Assembly (NCBI RefSeq): GCF_018991925.1
Contig: NW_024736071.1
Coordinates: 10,539,958 to 10,603,957 of the forward strand
DNA from: Homarus americanus
Lineage: Eukaryota > Arthropoda > Malacostraca > Decapoda > Nephropidae
DNA: 64,000 nt
Direction: 5' to 3'
Positions 10,452 through 20,146 of the stretch are shown piece after piece. The notes under the pieces were generated by a model. The model was not told where the DNA came from. It did no database searches and saw only the letters and a list, made by a program, of their open reading frames with translations. The position numbers and the translations under genes were made by a program. Within the stretch, counting starts at the first letter, position 1; the number at the start of each line of letters is the position of its first letter.

Positions 10452-10846
10452 GTTTGTTTGGCTAGGTACTAGGTTGGTGAGATCTGTTTTTCATACCCAA
10501 TAAGGTTAGATTACGTTTATTTTATAAATAATATTTTTAACACATTTGCACAAACTACAACAGTGGTCCACTTTAAAAAAAAACTGAAATTGTGGTGTTT
10601 TAAAACTGTTTTCTATGAATTTCGGCCGCGGGTTAGTCATCAATAATTTACCTAAGTTTACCTTATTCATATTTTCGGTATTTAGTAGGTGTTGTTTTGG
10701 GTTTTTAGTTCAGTATGTGTTGGTGTTGTTTTCGGTGTTCTGATGAGGAAGGATCCATAAACTCGAAAGTGTTTCTTAGCATTTTTTCAAGTTAGGGAAA
10801 GTTAGATAAGGTTTTCAAAGGTTTGTTTGGGGTTATTTTGGGTAAA

Positions 10847-11961
10847 GGTGTAGCAAAGGGTGACCACCAGAAGGAATTGGTTGATATTTTTTCTACACTA
10901 ATATCATGATACTAAAAACAAAAATGGAAACGACAATGTTTAGAACCTAATAGAACCTGACCTAACATACCCAACCTATGGGTATGTTAGGTCAGGTTCT
11001 ATGCATTGTCATTTCCATTTTGGTAAATTTGCACTTGCACACCACAGTCTGTTAGAAAGTCAAAAATTTATTTTTCTAGTATATATGTTTGTGTTTAGAC
11101 CGAATATGACCTTCATTTCTGGCGGAAATTAGCGTTTTTTTTTTTTCGCTGAACATTTTCCGAAAAAAAAATGTCTAAGCGAATAAAAAATACACCAAAA
11201 AACACTAGAAAACAAAAACCAAACCTAACCTAACCTAACTGACTCTCACCATATGATGGAATCACCTGTTTCTTACCTTATTGGCCTGGTTCTTGTTCGT
11301 TGTTGGATTCTGAGATTCTTACACAACGCCACGTATGTTGGTCTTTGCAATATTTACATTCAGTCTTTCACTTTACTGAGGTTGGAAGAACACTATGCGA
11401 TCGAAAAAATGCTATAGTTTCTTCGTTTTTTTTCTTCCAAAAACTCTTAATCAGCTCCATATAATTTAAGTGACACCCATCGCAGACGTCCATGGTTGGA
11501 AATGAATTTGAATTTCGAAATATGAGAGACCCAAAACAAAAATCGAATTTGATTGGGCCAAAAATACTGCGAATTAAACCCCAAATCATTTTAATTGGTT
11601 GCAAAAACAAAACCGCTTTTGATTGGCTGCGTGACGTGTACGGGAACTCTTGCACGTGATGATTTATGAAGGAGACACGCAGTGTGGGAGGTGAGGTAGG
11701 CGATAATGGCGCAAGATTAATGGAAGAAAATTTTGGATACGCTTTCTCCGTTATTATACATTCCATCGGTAATGTAATAGATGAAAATTATCTTATAATT
11801 AGACATCTTCGAATATGATAATAGATTAGTGGTAGGAATGTGTGGTGTGGAAATGCAATAATACCTCCATTTTTGTGTTTAGTATCATGATATTAGTGTG
11901 GTGTAGAAAAAGTTTCAACCAATTCAGACAATTCCTTCTGGTGGTCACCCTCTTCTACACC
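10847..11961. mobile_element. 1.1-kb DNA transposon with ~80-bp terminal inverted repeats
   Basis: The left end GGTGTAGCAAAGGGTGACCA and following bases to about 10925 are the inverse of about 11868-11961, which ends ...TGGTCACCCTCTTCTACACC. The arms match over CACCAGAAGGAATTGG and AGTATCATGATATTA(G), with a few indels. A further internal hairpin occupies 10951-11001: TAGAACCTGACCTAACATAC with its inverse, extended outward by AAAATGGAAACGACAATG. No clear target duplication was found. The GGTGT terminus and the internal zinc-ribbon ORF suggest a Merlin/ISXO2-like element, but this is tentative. The right end directly abuts a pogo-like element. Confidence 0.6.
11297..11766 (-). pseudogene. Possible transposase N-terminus inside the 1.1-kb TIR element
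   Basis: A 132-codon - strand ORF (11766 to 11368) ends in one stop. The same frame then reads E-C-K-Y-C-K-D-Q-H-T-W-R-C and stops again near 11300. The layout is a short helical segment L-I-K-S-F-W-K-K-K-N-E-E-T-I-A-F-F, then a C-x2-C...W-R-C zinc ribbon. It resembles the N-terminus of ISXO2/Merlin-type transposases, where a helix precedes a zinc ribbon. No DDE core is visible, so it would be non-functional. The similarity is by eye only. Confidence 0.35.
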
Positions 11962-11976
11962 TTTATCTTATTTTTA

Positions 11977-12816
11977 GTGGTCCCTCGGTTAACGAACTCA
12001 ATCCGTTCCAGCAGGTTGTTCGTTAACCAAAACCATTGTTTCAATGGGTTTTTGGGTAATTGGTTCCAGCTCACCGAAAATTTCCTAAATTCAACAAAAA
12101 TGGTAGAAAAGTTCACTTACTTTGAGGTGTGTATGTAGAAGGCTCCTGGATGATGATGATGATGATGATGATGGGAATTAGAATGGGGGTGGAGGAGAAG
12201 GAAGAAGAGAAGGCATTGGGGTGGAAGAGAAGTCACCCCATGGCACCATTTCACCCGTAAAATTTTAGTTCTCTTGGTGTATTTCAAGATTATTTCTTTA
12301 AATCAACACTGCACTGCATTATATATTGTCAATATGTAAAATATATTTCAAAATGACCAATAATTTGCTTGGAAACACAAAAAAAGCATTTAGTTGAAGA
12401 GAGTCTCAAGCAAGATGTTACCTCCAGTGAAAACAGAGACAGACTAACGCCTGTTTGCTGTGTTAACAGGCTGGATGCCGTGCATTAAACTAGTCACTTT
12501 ACCTTCAATTATGTTCAATAATTGTTAAAATGACTAAAAAATTGAATATTAAACTTTTAAAATTATTGAATAGTATAAACTTCTTGATATTTACTAAAAT
12601 AGTAAGGAATTTAAGCCCTAGAACCGATTAATATATTGGCGGACTGATACTAAAGCTGGTTGCCCGGCCAGTGCAAGCGAAAACATGTTGAGGTCGGTTC
12701 GTAAGAAATTCGTTAACCGAATTTTTGTTCGTTAACCGAATTGAAGATTCTTATGGAAGGCAGTTCGTTAACCGAAATTTCGTTAACCGAGGCGTTCGTT
12801 AACCGAGGGATCACTG
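11977..12816 (+). mobile_element. Pogo/Tigger-like non-autonomous element, copy 1
   Basis: The left end GTGGTCCCTCGGTTAACGAA and right end TTCGTTAACCGAGGGATCACTG form terminal inverted repeats. The right side is followed by TA (12817-12818) and the left is preceded by TA (11975-11976), with the first two terminal bases apparently lost. GTTAACCGAA/TTCGGTTAACGAA motifs repeat several times at both subtermini. A (GAT)n tract lies near 12152. There is no transposase. Near-identical copies lie at 20147-20999 (inverted) and 63884 to the window end. Confidence 0.85.
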
Positions 12817-13203
12817 TATTTTACCCCACATTTTCTCTACTTGAAAGCCCTGCCCACTTTGAACAAGTAATATTGTGTGTAATTTTACCGGTTAAAATAC
12901 TCAAAAAATATAAATTACAGATGGAAATGCTTAGAAGTGTCGGTAAAATTATCTTTTCAGTCATCAAGTGAATTTAAGAATTTTAAGTTTTGTAATCAGT
13001 ATGTTATATAATTCTAAAACACTTTTCTTTTGTAGCATTACCTGGGAAGTTTGGTTAGAGACTGAGTTGTAAAGTAACAAAATGAATTTACTTAAGTATT
13101 GTACTCGAGTAACATTTTTGGGTATCTACTTTTTAAAATGTGCAAAAAAATTAAGTACAGTAGTTCTACTTTTACCTATAAGTATGGTTTTCAAATACTT
13201 TTA

Positions 13204-14303
13204 CAGTATAGTCTGCATTTACGTGGTCAATTGAACCCGTGGAGGCCCGCGTAAAACGAGAAACGCGTAAATGAAATAACAGAACATATGGGATTAATTG
13301 AAATAGAGACTGGGCCGACCCCCATCCTCCACTTTATCCGACACAATACAGTTTGTACGTTGTAATAAAAATAACATTTTAATTTTATGATGGTATGCAC
13401 ACACAATTAATAATTAAGAGAAATATCAATAATATTAGGTTTTTTTACACTTACGTTAGGAGAAAAGCTGGGTCGGCACACGTGGATGGCGGCTGGTTCC
13501 GAGGCAGAGGGCAGATTAGTTGCCCTCCGGTGAATCACTTTCACTACTCGCAGAGGTTTGCAGGGTCTCCCAGACAACCCCCTCAGAGTCCATATCCTCA
13601 CTGTCAATATCACTATCACTGACTTGGGCTGGCTGTGGTTGTGGTGGGTTGCGGGTGAGGAAGTCCTCAATACTGCATTGACGACTAGCATTGATGTTGT
13701 CGAGATAGATCTGGATATACGGCTCCATAACTTTCGTCAGATGGTTATTAGACGCTTCATACCGATGCTTGTCTGGGTTGTTGTCAAGGATGAGCTTAAT
13801 TTTCTCCCCCAACTCGATGATTTCCTTCTCATTATCATGGCTTGGTCCTGGTAATTCAATGTTTTTCTCTGGTGGTGGGGGTCCCGCAGAAGCCGTTGTG
13901 AGTTGTGAGGGGAATAGTGGGCACAAGAGAGAACTGTATACGCGGACTGAGAACAATGAGACAGGCCCTGCTAGGTCAGCGACTTCTACCCTCTGGTGGC
14001 AGGGCACGTTGTGTTACATTAGACCAATCACAGCTTGCGACGGAGGGAGGTAAGGATGCGTGGCCCAATCACAGTCCGATGCGTCATATGACGTCAGCGA
14101 TAACATAAGAGCAGCCTAATGCGCACCACTCACCATGCCGCTTCCCGCGTATGGTCAAGAATGGACCGCGTGGGTAAAAAATGGTGCGGCGGTCTGCACT
14201 TCTCCAGCCGCTTGCCCCGTAATTAAAGCATTTTCATTCTGGCAAGGCACCGCGTAAATGACCAAACGCTTAAACAAAAACCGCGTAAATGCAGACTATA
14301 CTG
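13204..14303 (-). mobile_element. Second pogo/Tigger-like element family, 1.1 kb
   Basis: Perfect terminal inverted repeats CAGTATAGTCTGCATTTACG at the left and the inverse at the right, flanked by TA at 13202-13203 and 14304-14305. GCGTAAATG/CATTTACGCG words repeat inside both ends. CAGT termini and a TA duplication are the Tc1/mariner-pogo signature. The element keeps the tail of a transposase on the - strand (next entry) and lacks the catalytic core, so it is an internally deleted derivative. Confidence 0.88.
13516..14007 (-). CDS. Transposase C-terminal tail remnant in the pogo-type element
   Basis: An open frame of 163 codons without a DDE core. It holds a polar, acidic C-terminal tail (P-G-P-S-H-D-N-E-K-E-I-I-E-L-G near the middle; a Ser/Asp/Glu-rich end D-S-D-I-D-S-E-D-M-D-S-E). 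Acidic tails of this kind end many Tigger/jerky/CENP-B-related transposases. Its position inside matching TIRs supports that reading. The ATG used (14007) lies in the deleted region and is probably not the original start. Whether it is translated is unknown. Confidence 0.45.
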   Translation of the reverse strand: MPCHQRVEVADLAGPVSLFSVRVYSSLLCPLFPSQLTTASAGPPPPEKNIELPGPSHDNEKEIIELGEKIKLILDNNPDKHRYEASNNHLTKVMEPYIQIYLDNINASRQCSIEDFLTRNPPQPQPAQVSDSDIDSEDMDSEGVVWETLQTSASSESDSPEGN

Positions 14304-14559
14304 TACTCCAATACAATTGCAAAAAAAAAAATCGTTACTCATTATATGACACAAACAAAGAGTGATAATGTCTGTGGCAAATTAATAGTATATTTTTAAT
14401 TAATCAATAATTAGCCATAATAAAAGAGTTGTGTTGGTGGAGAGTATGGTATGGGTGGAGTAGTGAAGGTTAAGATGTGGGGAGACACCACGCGGTCACA
14501 TACCTAGAGGTTTCGTGAGGCGAGATGAAGTCAGGTCAGGTCATGTGGTAGTGGCCATA

Positions 14560-14945
14560 CTTTTACTTTTTACCTTTATCCTCATCACCACTGATCAGCT
14601 CGTTAGCTGCTTGGGGGATTGGTCACGTCTCTGTTATGCACTGTTGGCAAGTACTGGGCATACTCCTGAATGTATCTGAACCTGCTCCACTGCTCGTCAA
14701 GTCTGGTTTAGAAAGCGCTCACACTCGACGCCGTCACAACACTGGCAGATTGTTCCAAGAGTTCACAACTCCTCACTCCGAAAAAGTTACCCCTCTCAGT
14801 TTTCTGGGCTTGCGGCTTCTTCAACTTTGAGCTGTGACACCTTGTGGGGCAACTGACTGCCAGCTCCAGGTATGGACACTTGACTGAGTAGTGCCCTTTG
14901 AAATGTTTATACACCTCAATATAAGTACCTCTGGTAAGCGAGGTC
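14560..14945 (-). pseudogene. CR1-like non-LTR retrotransposon, 3' tail fragment
   Basis: On the - strand this reads into the end of a CR1-like ORF2 and its 3' tail: Y-K-H-F-K-G-H-Y, then L-K-K-P-Q-A-Q-K-T-E-R, then the N-F-F-G-V-R-S-C-E-L-L segment, followed by the family tail GATCAGTGGTGATGAGGATA with an AAAGTAAAAGTA-like end. The same text recurs at 48780-49068, 54766-55190 and 63315-63420. It is strongly 5'-truncated, as expected for target-primed insertion. Stops break the frame. Confidence 0.8.
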
Positions 14946-15049
14946 AAGTCAAACCCAAAGGTGTTTTACCGCTATGCAAAGTCAAAATTAAAAACGCGAG
15001 TAGGAGTATCAGACCTGGGGCTTGAAGATGGTAGTTACGCAGATTCTGA

Positions 15050-15928
15050 CTAGGACAAAGCGTCCGGTGTAACTGGGTGTGTTGCGGAGCTCAAGGAGAC
15101 CCTGGTCGAAGGCCTCCCAGTCAATATTCCCAGAAGGGGCCACTTTGAGGATGAGGTGCTTAGGGATTTGACAGCAGCCTCAGCGTGGCCGTTGGACTGC
15201 GGGTAATGAGGCGGTGACAACACATGCCGGACTCCCCATCGGTCGAGGAATGCAGCAAAGTCCCGGCTTGTGAACTGGGGCCCTCCGTTGGTTCGCAGGC
15301 GTACAGGAACGCCCACGTAACGGAAGTAGCGGCAGAACTTGCTGATGGTGGCGGCAGATGTCGTATCATTACCGCACTTGATGACAACCGACCAACTCGA
15401 GAGACGGTCGACGATAACCATGAAGGACTCTCCTGACACACAGAAAAAGTCGGCCGACACAGACTCAAAGGGGCGGGTGGGATTGTCATCGCTCATGAAG
15501 GGTTCCTGCTGCTGGCTGCGTTGTAGTACTTGGCGGGGCTTACACGCCTGGACAGCATTGGAGATGTTGGGGGTCGATGCCAGGCCAGAACACAGTCTGT
15601 TTTGCACGCCGTTTGGTGGCCTCTGCTCCACGGTGACTGTCGTGGAGGCGAGCCAAGGCGTGGGGACGTAAAGCAGCAGGGACAACTACCGAAGGAGAGG
15701 TGTCACTAGCCAGAGGTAGGGGTAGGGCGGCAGCAGGGTAGTTGCTGCTCCCTTCGTGCACCCTGTTGGCGTATTTTACCTCGAGAATCGGTGTTGGGAA
15801 GTCCTGGGAGATGATGGCCAACTCTTGGCAATGTCTGTAGGACAGCAAAGGAGTCGGGACGCCATTATGCACGTCAATCCGGCTTGACATGACCTGTTGC
15901 CAAAGGTGATCTGTGCTTGGAGTGAACC
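15050..15928 (-). pseudogene. Integrase pseudogene of the second Ty3-like element
   Basis: The H-D-S-H-R-G-A-E-A-T zinc-module start near 15640 and V-F-W-P-G-I-D are readable in one frame. The core continues in the frame of 15685-15050: S-V-S-A-D-F-F with the first Asp near 15450, then L-R-T-N-G-G-P-Q-F-T-S, where the second catalytic Asp of the usual T-D-G-G-P-Q-F motif is replaced by Asn (near 15285). N-G-H-A-E-A-A-V-K-S with the Glu follows near 15185. The D-to-N change and a frameshift in the zinc module mean it cannot be active. Confidence 0.8.
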
Positions 15929-16214
15929 TCAGGCTGGGGCCATCTGTGAACCATCTGCCGTGACGCGGAGGTCCTTGGGAGGCGGTCCTAGATCGCTTGG
16001 AGAGAGCCCCAAGCATTGCAAATGCTGGGGACCGATGACTGTAGCCTCAGCGTCGGTGTCGGGCAACATCTCGAGACAGGATGACACGCTGCCGTAGGTC
16101 ACGATGACGTGCTGGGGGACTTTGGTCCTGAGTCGCGAGGAGTACACCCTCCTAATATGGGTCGGGCTTTGTCCAGGGTCGTCGTGCCTCTGATTTGGCG
16201 ACTGTGGGAGGCCC
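15929..16214 (-). pseudogene. Protease remnant of the second Ty3-like element
   Basis: In the frame covering 16552-15929, the text after the Cys motif and a basic linker reads L-P-D-T-D-A-E-A-T-V-I-G, matching the aspartic protease active site with Asp in place of the usual Gly (D-T-D). It is followed by L-G-L-x-x-x-D-L, then stops. Substitution of the active-site Gly, together with the truncation, suggests loss of function. Confidence 0.55.
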
Positions 16215-17426
16215 TCACTGGTGGAAGGGCGCTGCTGCTTTCGCCGACGCTGTCCCTTGGGTTTTTTGGTCGGGCAACACTTGTCGTAGTGGCCCAGATG
16301 GCCACACATTGCACTGGACACGTTTGGCTGGGCACCATACTGTAAGTGACCAGTGGCCCTTGCGGTCACAACTGTCGCAGGTAGACTCGGCAGCTGGACA
16401 CACCTGTGTTCTGTGCTGCCTACCACAGCTGTTGCAAAGGGAGGCGGGCATGGGCGTGGTGAGCGTAGGCATTGGGGCAGACTTCTTGTCTTTCTTGTAT
16501 TGGGACATAACTCGTACAGCTGTAGGGCGAGCTCGGATGGCAGAGGTAGCACACCTGGCAGCCTCGTAGGAGCGACATACTGTCAACACATCCTTAAGAG
16601 GAGAGGAAGAGTCGAAGGAGGTGAGGCGTTGGACAAGCTCCTCGTCCTTAACACCCATCAGGATCACGTGCTTCAACTGGGTCTCCTCGCATTGCTAGTG
16701 ATTACCGGGACATATGTCTATCTCTTCCGAGGCTCTCTTGAGTCGTACGTAGAAATCATCAAAAGTCTCGCCCTCCATCTGTCTACAGCTAAACACTTCC
16801 CTCCTGCGGAGAGCTTCATTCCGCTGACCTTTGGTGTGTCGTTCTAGAACATCTAGTACCTCCTCTACAGACAACCAAGACGTTGGGGGCACTTGCAACG
16901 TATGTTACAACACATGCTGCGTTCCCAAAGACAGGCACATACGTAGCTGAATGAGTTGTTTGGGCTGTGGCAAGCTCTGGAGATCCACCATTGTAGCATA
17001 ATCAGTCCACCGTCGCCGCCACTCACGAAAAGTCTGGAAAGTCTCATCAGGCTTCAAGGTGGGTGGGGGTTGGACAACCACTTTGGTAGAGGGCGTTGAC
17101 GAGGTATCTGAGCCAGTCGGTACCTGAGTAGTGGAAGGGCCAAGGGCTTGATTAGCAGTGAGGCTAGATATCAAAGCTGCAAACCATTCGTTATCTTCCA
17201 ATCTCCTTTGGTGGTCCTCAGCATGTCTTTTCGCTTCGCCCTGACGCCTCTCCTCCCTCATAAGCTTCATCAGAACAATTATCTCTGAGGACAAGGCTGA
17301 GGGTCGAGGGGTGTGGCTGGGAGAGGGTGGGGCATCGCGCATTGACTGGTCATCCATCTCTGTAGAGCTGTCATCCGTCTGATTCATCCGGGCGCTAGGG
17401 ACACCGCTGTGTGAGGTCCGGAGCAT
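16215..17426 (-). pseudogene. gag pseudogene of the second Ty3-like element
   Basis: From the ATG at 17426: a Ser/Pro/Thr-rich head, an Arg/Glu-rich helix around R-E-E-R-R-Q-G-E-A-K-R, then the capsid start P-D-E-T-F-Q-T-F-R-E-W-R-R-R-W. One frameshift near 16905 leads to V-L-E-R-H, F-D-D-F-Y-V-R-L-K. A stop and another frameshift near 16690 lead to the G-V-K-D-E-E-L-V-Q-R-L segment. Two to three zinc-finger-like Cys motifs follow: C-N-S-C-G-R-Q-H, C-D-S-C-D-R-K-G-H-W, and in another frame C-G-H-L-G-H-Y-D-K-C-C. It would have been the structural particle protein but is now broken. Confidence 0.75.
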
Positions 17427-17429
17427 AAT

Positions 17430-18185
17430 TACTTTATCTGTTTATTGTATCTCAAATCAGTGTTGACCGGTCAGCCCGTCGTATCAACCAGATCTGAGAG
17501 AACAAAATTATTTGAATACACTGATAAGTAACTTATATATATGTATATATATAAAATATATATGAAGAAATGACCGCGGTCAGTGTGTTCGTGCGTGGGT
17601 TGGTGTGTGTGGGCACGGTGGAGCGCGGAGGGAGGCGAGGCGGTGGGGGGTGAGTTACCCTCGAGGTAGCCTGGGACGGTCGCGCTGACGCACCACTCTT
17701 CACAAATGCCCTATATCCGCCTTCCACCTTAGGGAATCCTTTAAAACAAGGACACACACTTTAACACTACACACACACGAGGGGCACTTAAAGACACTTC
17801 ACAGGAAATTGCGGTCACTGCACACTGCTCAAAACTCGTTGGTCATTCAAACGAATTTTAGGGGGAGACAATGGCGACGGATGACGGCGTTGACGGAGGA
17901 GGTCTGCTGGCCTTGATTTTACACGAACGCACTTATTTCCACTTAATCAATCACTTGATACTCACTGCGCCATGGAGATGTTCGGGGTACTTGGTTCTAA
18001 TTACCGGAGCGAACATAAACACCTGTAGAGTTCTGTAGGTTCTTATTAACGGAAATATACAGGAGTGCGCTTACAGGCGCAGGTAGTCCTTACACTCCTA
18101 TAGGGTCAACTGACCTCACTCTGACCTCTCAGGCGACATGTGGTAAGTGGTACATTAGCAGCTTCCAGATGTCGCCAGGCACATT
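17430..18185 (-). other. Probable leader/LTR region between two Ty3-like remnants
   Basis: Noncoding between the gag of one element (ending 17426) and the truncated RT of the next (from about 18300). On the - strand TGGTTGATACGACGGGC near 17490 could be a primer-binding site. There is a short AT-rich tract at 17535-17565. I could not pair this stretch with a second LTR, so its nature is unresolved. Confidence 0.3.
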
Positions 18186-18304
18186 TATCTAAGCGTGTGG
18201 TGACATGAAACAGGGGCATTGCCACACGCTACTGACTAGAGAAATAATGTGTATATATAGAGTACATACATGGTATACATACAACATACATAATATACAT
18301 ACAC

Positions 18305-19140
18305 GTTGGAAACTGGCAGCGCCATTAGTAACACCAAAAGGTATTCTACAGAATTGGTAAAGACGTCCACCAGCCTCGAATGCAGTGAATGGCCTATCTT
18401 CCTGTTTGATATGCACTGCGTAGAACTAGCATACTAAACACACTATATCTAGCGATCTCTCTTACCATGTCATTGATCTGAGGTAGTGGATATGCATCTA
18501 ACAAGGTGAAACGATTGATTTTCTGTGAATAATCTATCGCCATTCTTCGTTTGTGGCCTTTGGACGAGACCACCAATGCCTGAGCATGCCACGGAGACTG
18601 ACTTGGCTCAATGATGCCCTCCTTCAGCATTCTAGACACTTCAGAGTCAATAAACTTCTTGCTTCCATGTGAATAATGCCTCGATTTTACTGCTATTGGC
18701 TTGCAGTCAGGTGTCAAGTAGTCAATCAATGATGGAAATGGGACTTTAACAGCGGCAAGTCCACACACCGTCAGGGTGGGCTTGGAGCCTCCGAACGAAA
18801 TTTGAACCGCTGAGTGTTGCTGTAGGAAGTCGTGTCCAAGAATAGCATCACTACAGAGGTCCGGCTTCACAAACAGTCTAACATCACTGTACTTAGTGTT
18901 ATTGAGTTGCAGATTAGTAATACAATATCCCAGAACCCACGAGGTTAGAGAACTATTTGCCATAGACACCTTTCCCATACAAGGGAAGAATTTCCATCCA
19001 TGCATCTGTACAATACTAGAGCCGACGAAGCTTTCAGAGTTACTGGTATCAACGAGTGCAGTGACAAGAACTCCGTTTATCTTTGCTTTCATCACAGTCC
19101 TTGACAGACAGCCAGGAGATGCAGCAGACAGTGTCGCCAA
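18305..19140 (-). pseudogene. Protease and truncated RT of the third Ty3-like element
   Basis: An open frame of 248 codons (19140-18394) begins with an aspartic protease carrying A-L-V-D-T-S-N-S-E-S-F-V (active site D-T-S, near 19050) and A-I-L-G-H-D-F-L (near 18850). It then enters RT: M-L-K-E-G-I-I-E-P-S-x-S-P-W near 18620, R-R-M-A-I-D-Y (RT motif 1) near 18540, and Y-P-L-P-Q-I near 18490. A frameshift near 18410 leads to T-A-F-E-A-G-G-R-L-Y-Q-F and P-F-G-V-T-N-G-A-A-S-F-Q-R, after which homology stops. The YxDD motif is lost, so no RT activity is possible. Confidence 0.85.
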
Positions 19141-19141
19141 T

Positions 19142-19963
19142 GTCTAGAATGATTCAGAGGTGGCTGCAGAGGTGAACTTAGCAGATCGGCACACTTTAGC
19201 ATAATGGCTTTTCTTTTTGCAGTTGAGACACAGTACATCCCTTGCAGGACACTTGGAGTGGGGGTGTCTACCAAGACCACAGAAGAAACATTTCAAATTG
19301 GCAGCAACCACAGTGACTGTCTATTCAGGCTGGTCAGTTGGGGCAGATGTGGGTGAAGCACTTCGAGGCAGGTTTAAAACTGCTTCCCGATTTGGAGATG
19401 CCATTGCAGAATTAATAGTGTTAGGTTGCATATATGAAATAGACTGCTTCTGGGCCAACTCCAATGTATGGGCCTGTTCATCTGCAGTCTGCAAGTCGAA
19501 TGTTTTATTCTCAAGCAGGCGCTGTCATATTTGGTGAGCTTGAAGTCCGTTAATGAATGCATCTGATGTAATTGTTGCGTGCTTCCTCGGCTGAGACTGC
19601 TTGAAAATTACAGTCCTTACTCAGGGTCTTCAGTGCTTGCAGGTACTGGTCCAGAGTCTCTCCAGCTTCTTGACTACAAGTTGCTAAAACGTGTCTGGCA
19701 AAGATCTCATCTTTAGGCTTGATGTAAAGCTCCTTGAGCTTGTTAACAGCATCTTCGTATGAGTCACAGTCAGCATTGAATTCGTAGACAGCTGGTGCAA
19801 CGTAGTTGATCAGGAGATTTAGCCTATTCGACTGAGTGGCCTCAGTTGTGAGTGCATCCAGAAAGTTTGTAAAAGTTCGGTGCCAGTGAGCCCACTGCTT
19901 GGCGGCTGATGCTGAGTTTGGGTCCACATCAAAACGGTCTGGCCTCATAAATCTCTCCATCAT
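19142..19963 (-). pseudogene. gag of the third Ty3-like element
   Basis: Starts at ATG 19963. The sequence M-M-E-R-F-M-R-P-D-R-F-D-V leads into a capsid region with W-A-H-W-H-R-T-F-T-N-F-L, then Y-I-K-P-K-D-E-I-F-A-R-H and G-E-T-L-D-Q-Y-L. The 137-codon frame ends at 19550 after a probable frameshift. The text continues to a Cys-rich nucleocapsid: C-F-x-C-G-L-G-R-H, then C-L-N-C-K-K-K-S-H-Y-A-K-V-C (about 19270-19190). The two CCHC-like knuckles would bind RNA. A stop near 19142 precedes the protease frame. Confidence 0.8.
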
Positions 19964-19969
19964 TAAGTT

Positions 19970-20146
19970 GAATAAATTGTTATGTAAATGAAGGTAAGCA
20001 CTGGGAGGCTTTATTCAACTTAATGCAACATCAGTATCCATAGATCTGTAATAAACAGAATAAACAGGATTTATAAATTAGAATGACTGAGCTTCAAGTA
20101 ACAGAATTGGCTTAACACAAATAAACCTAACATAACACAAGAAATA
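19970..20146. other. Short noncoding leader between gag 3 and the pogo-like copy
   Basis: AT-rich sequence upstream (in - orientation) of the third gag start. It may be the remains of that element's leader. I see no LTR here. Confidence 0.3.

Larger units (their letters stand above)
14990..17426 (-). mobile_element. Second Ty3-like retrotransposon remnant (no RT)
   Basis: On the - strand the order is gag (17426 to about 16215), protease (about 16080) and integrase (about 15690-15050). RT and RNase H are missing between protease and integrase. Frameshifts and stops divide every domain. No matching LTR pair was recognised. The downstream end near 14990-15050 appears truncated, and the region 17430-18180 may hold the leader or 5' LTR. 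The sequence is unrelated in detail to the element at 3605-7551. Confidence 0.8.
18300..19963 (-). mobile_element. Third Ty3-like retrotransposon remnant (gag, protease, N-terminal RT)
   Basis: On the - strand a gag, a zinc knuckle, a protease and the first part of RT follow in normal Ty3 order. The sequence then breaks off near 18305 within RT and runs into an ATAC-rich low-complexity stretch (18240-18305). RNase H, integrase and LTRs are not present. It differs from the two other Ty3-like remnants in the window. Confidence 0.85.
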
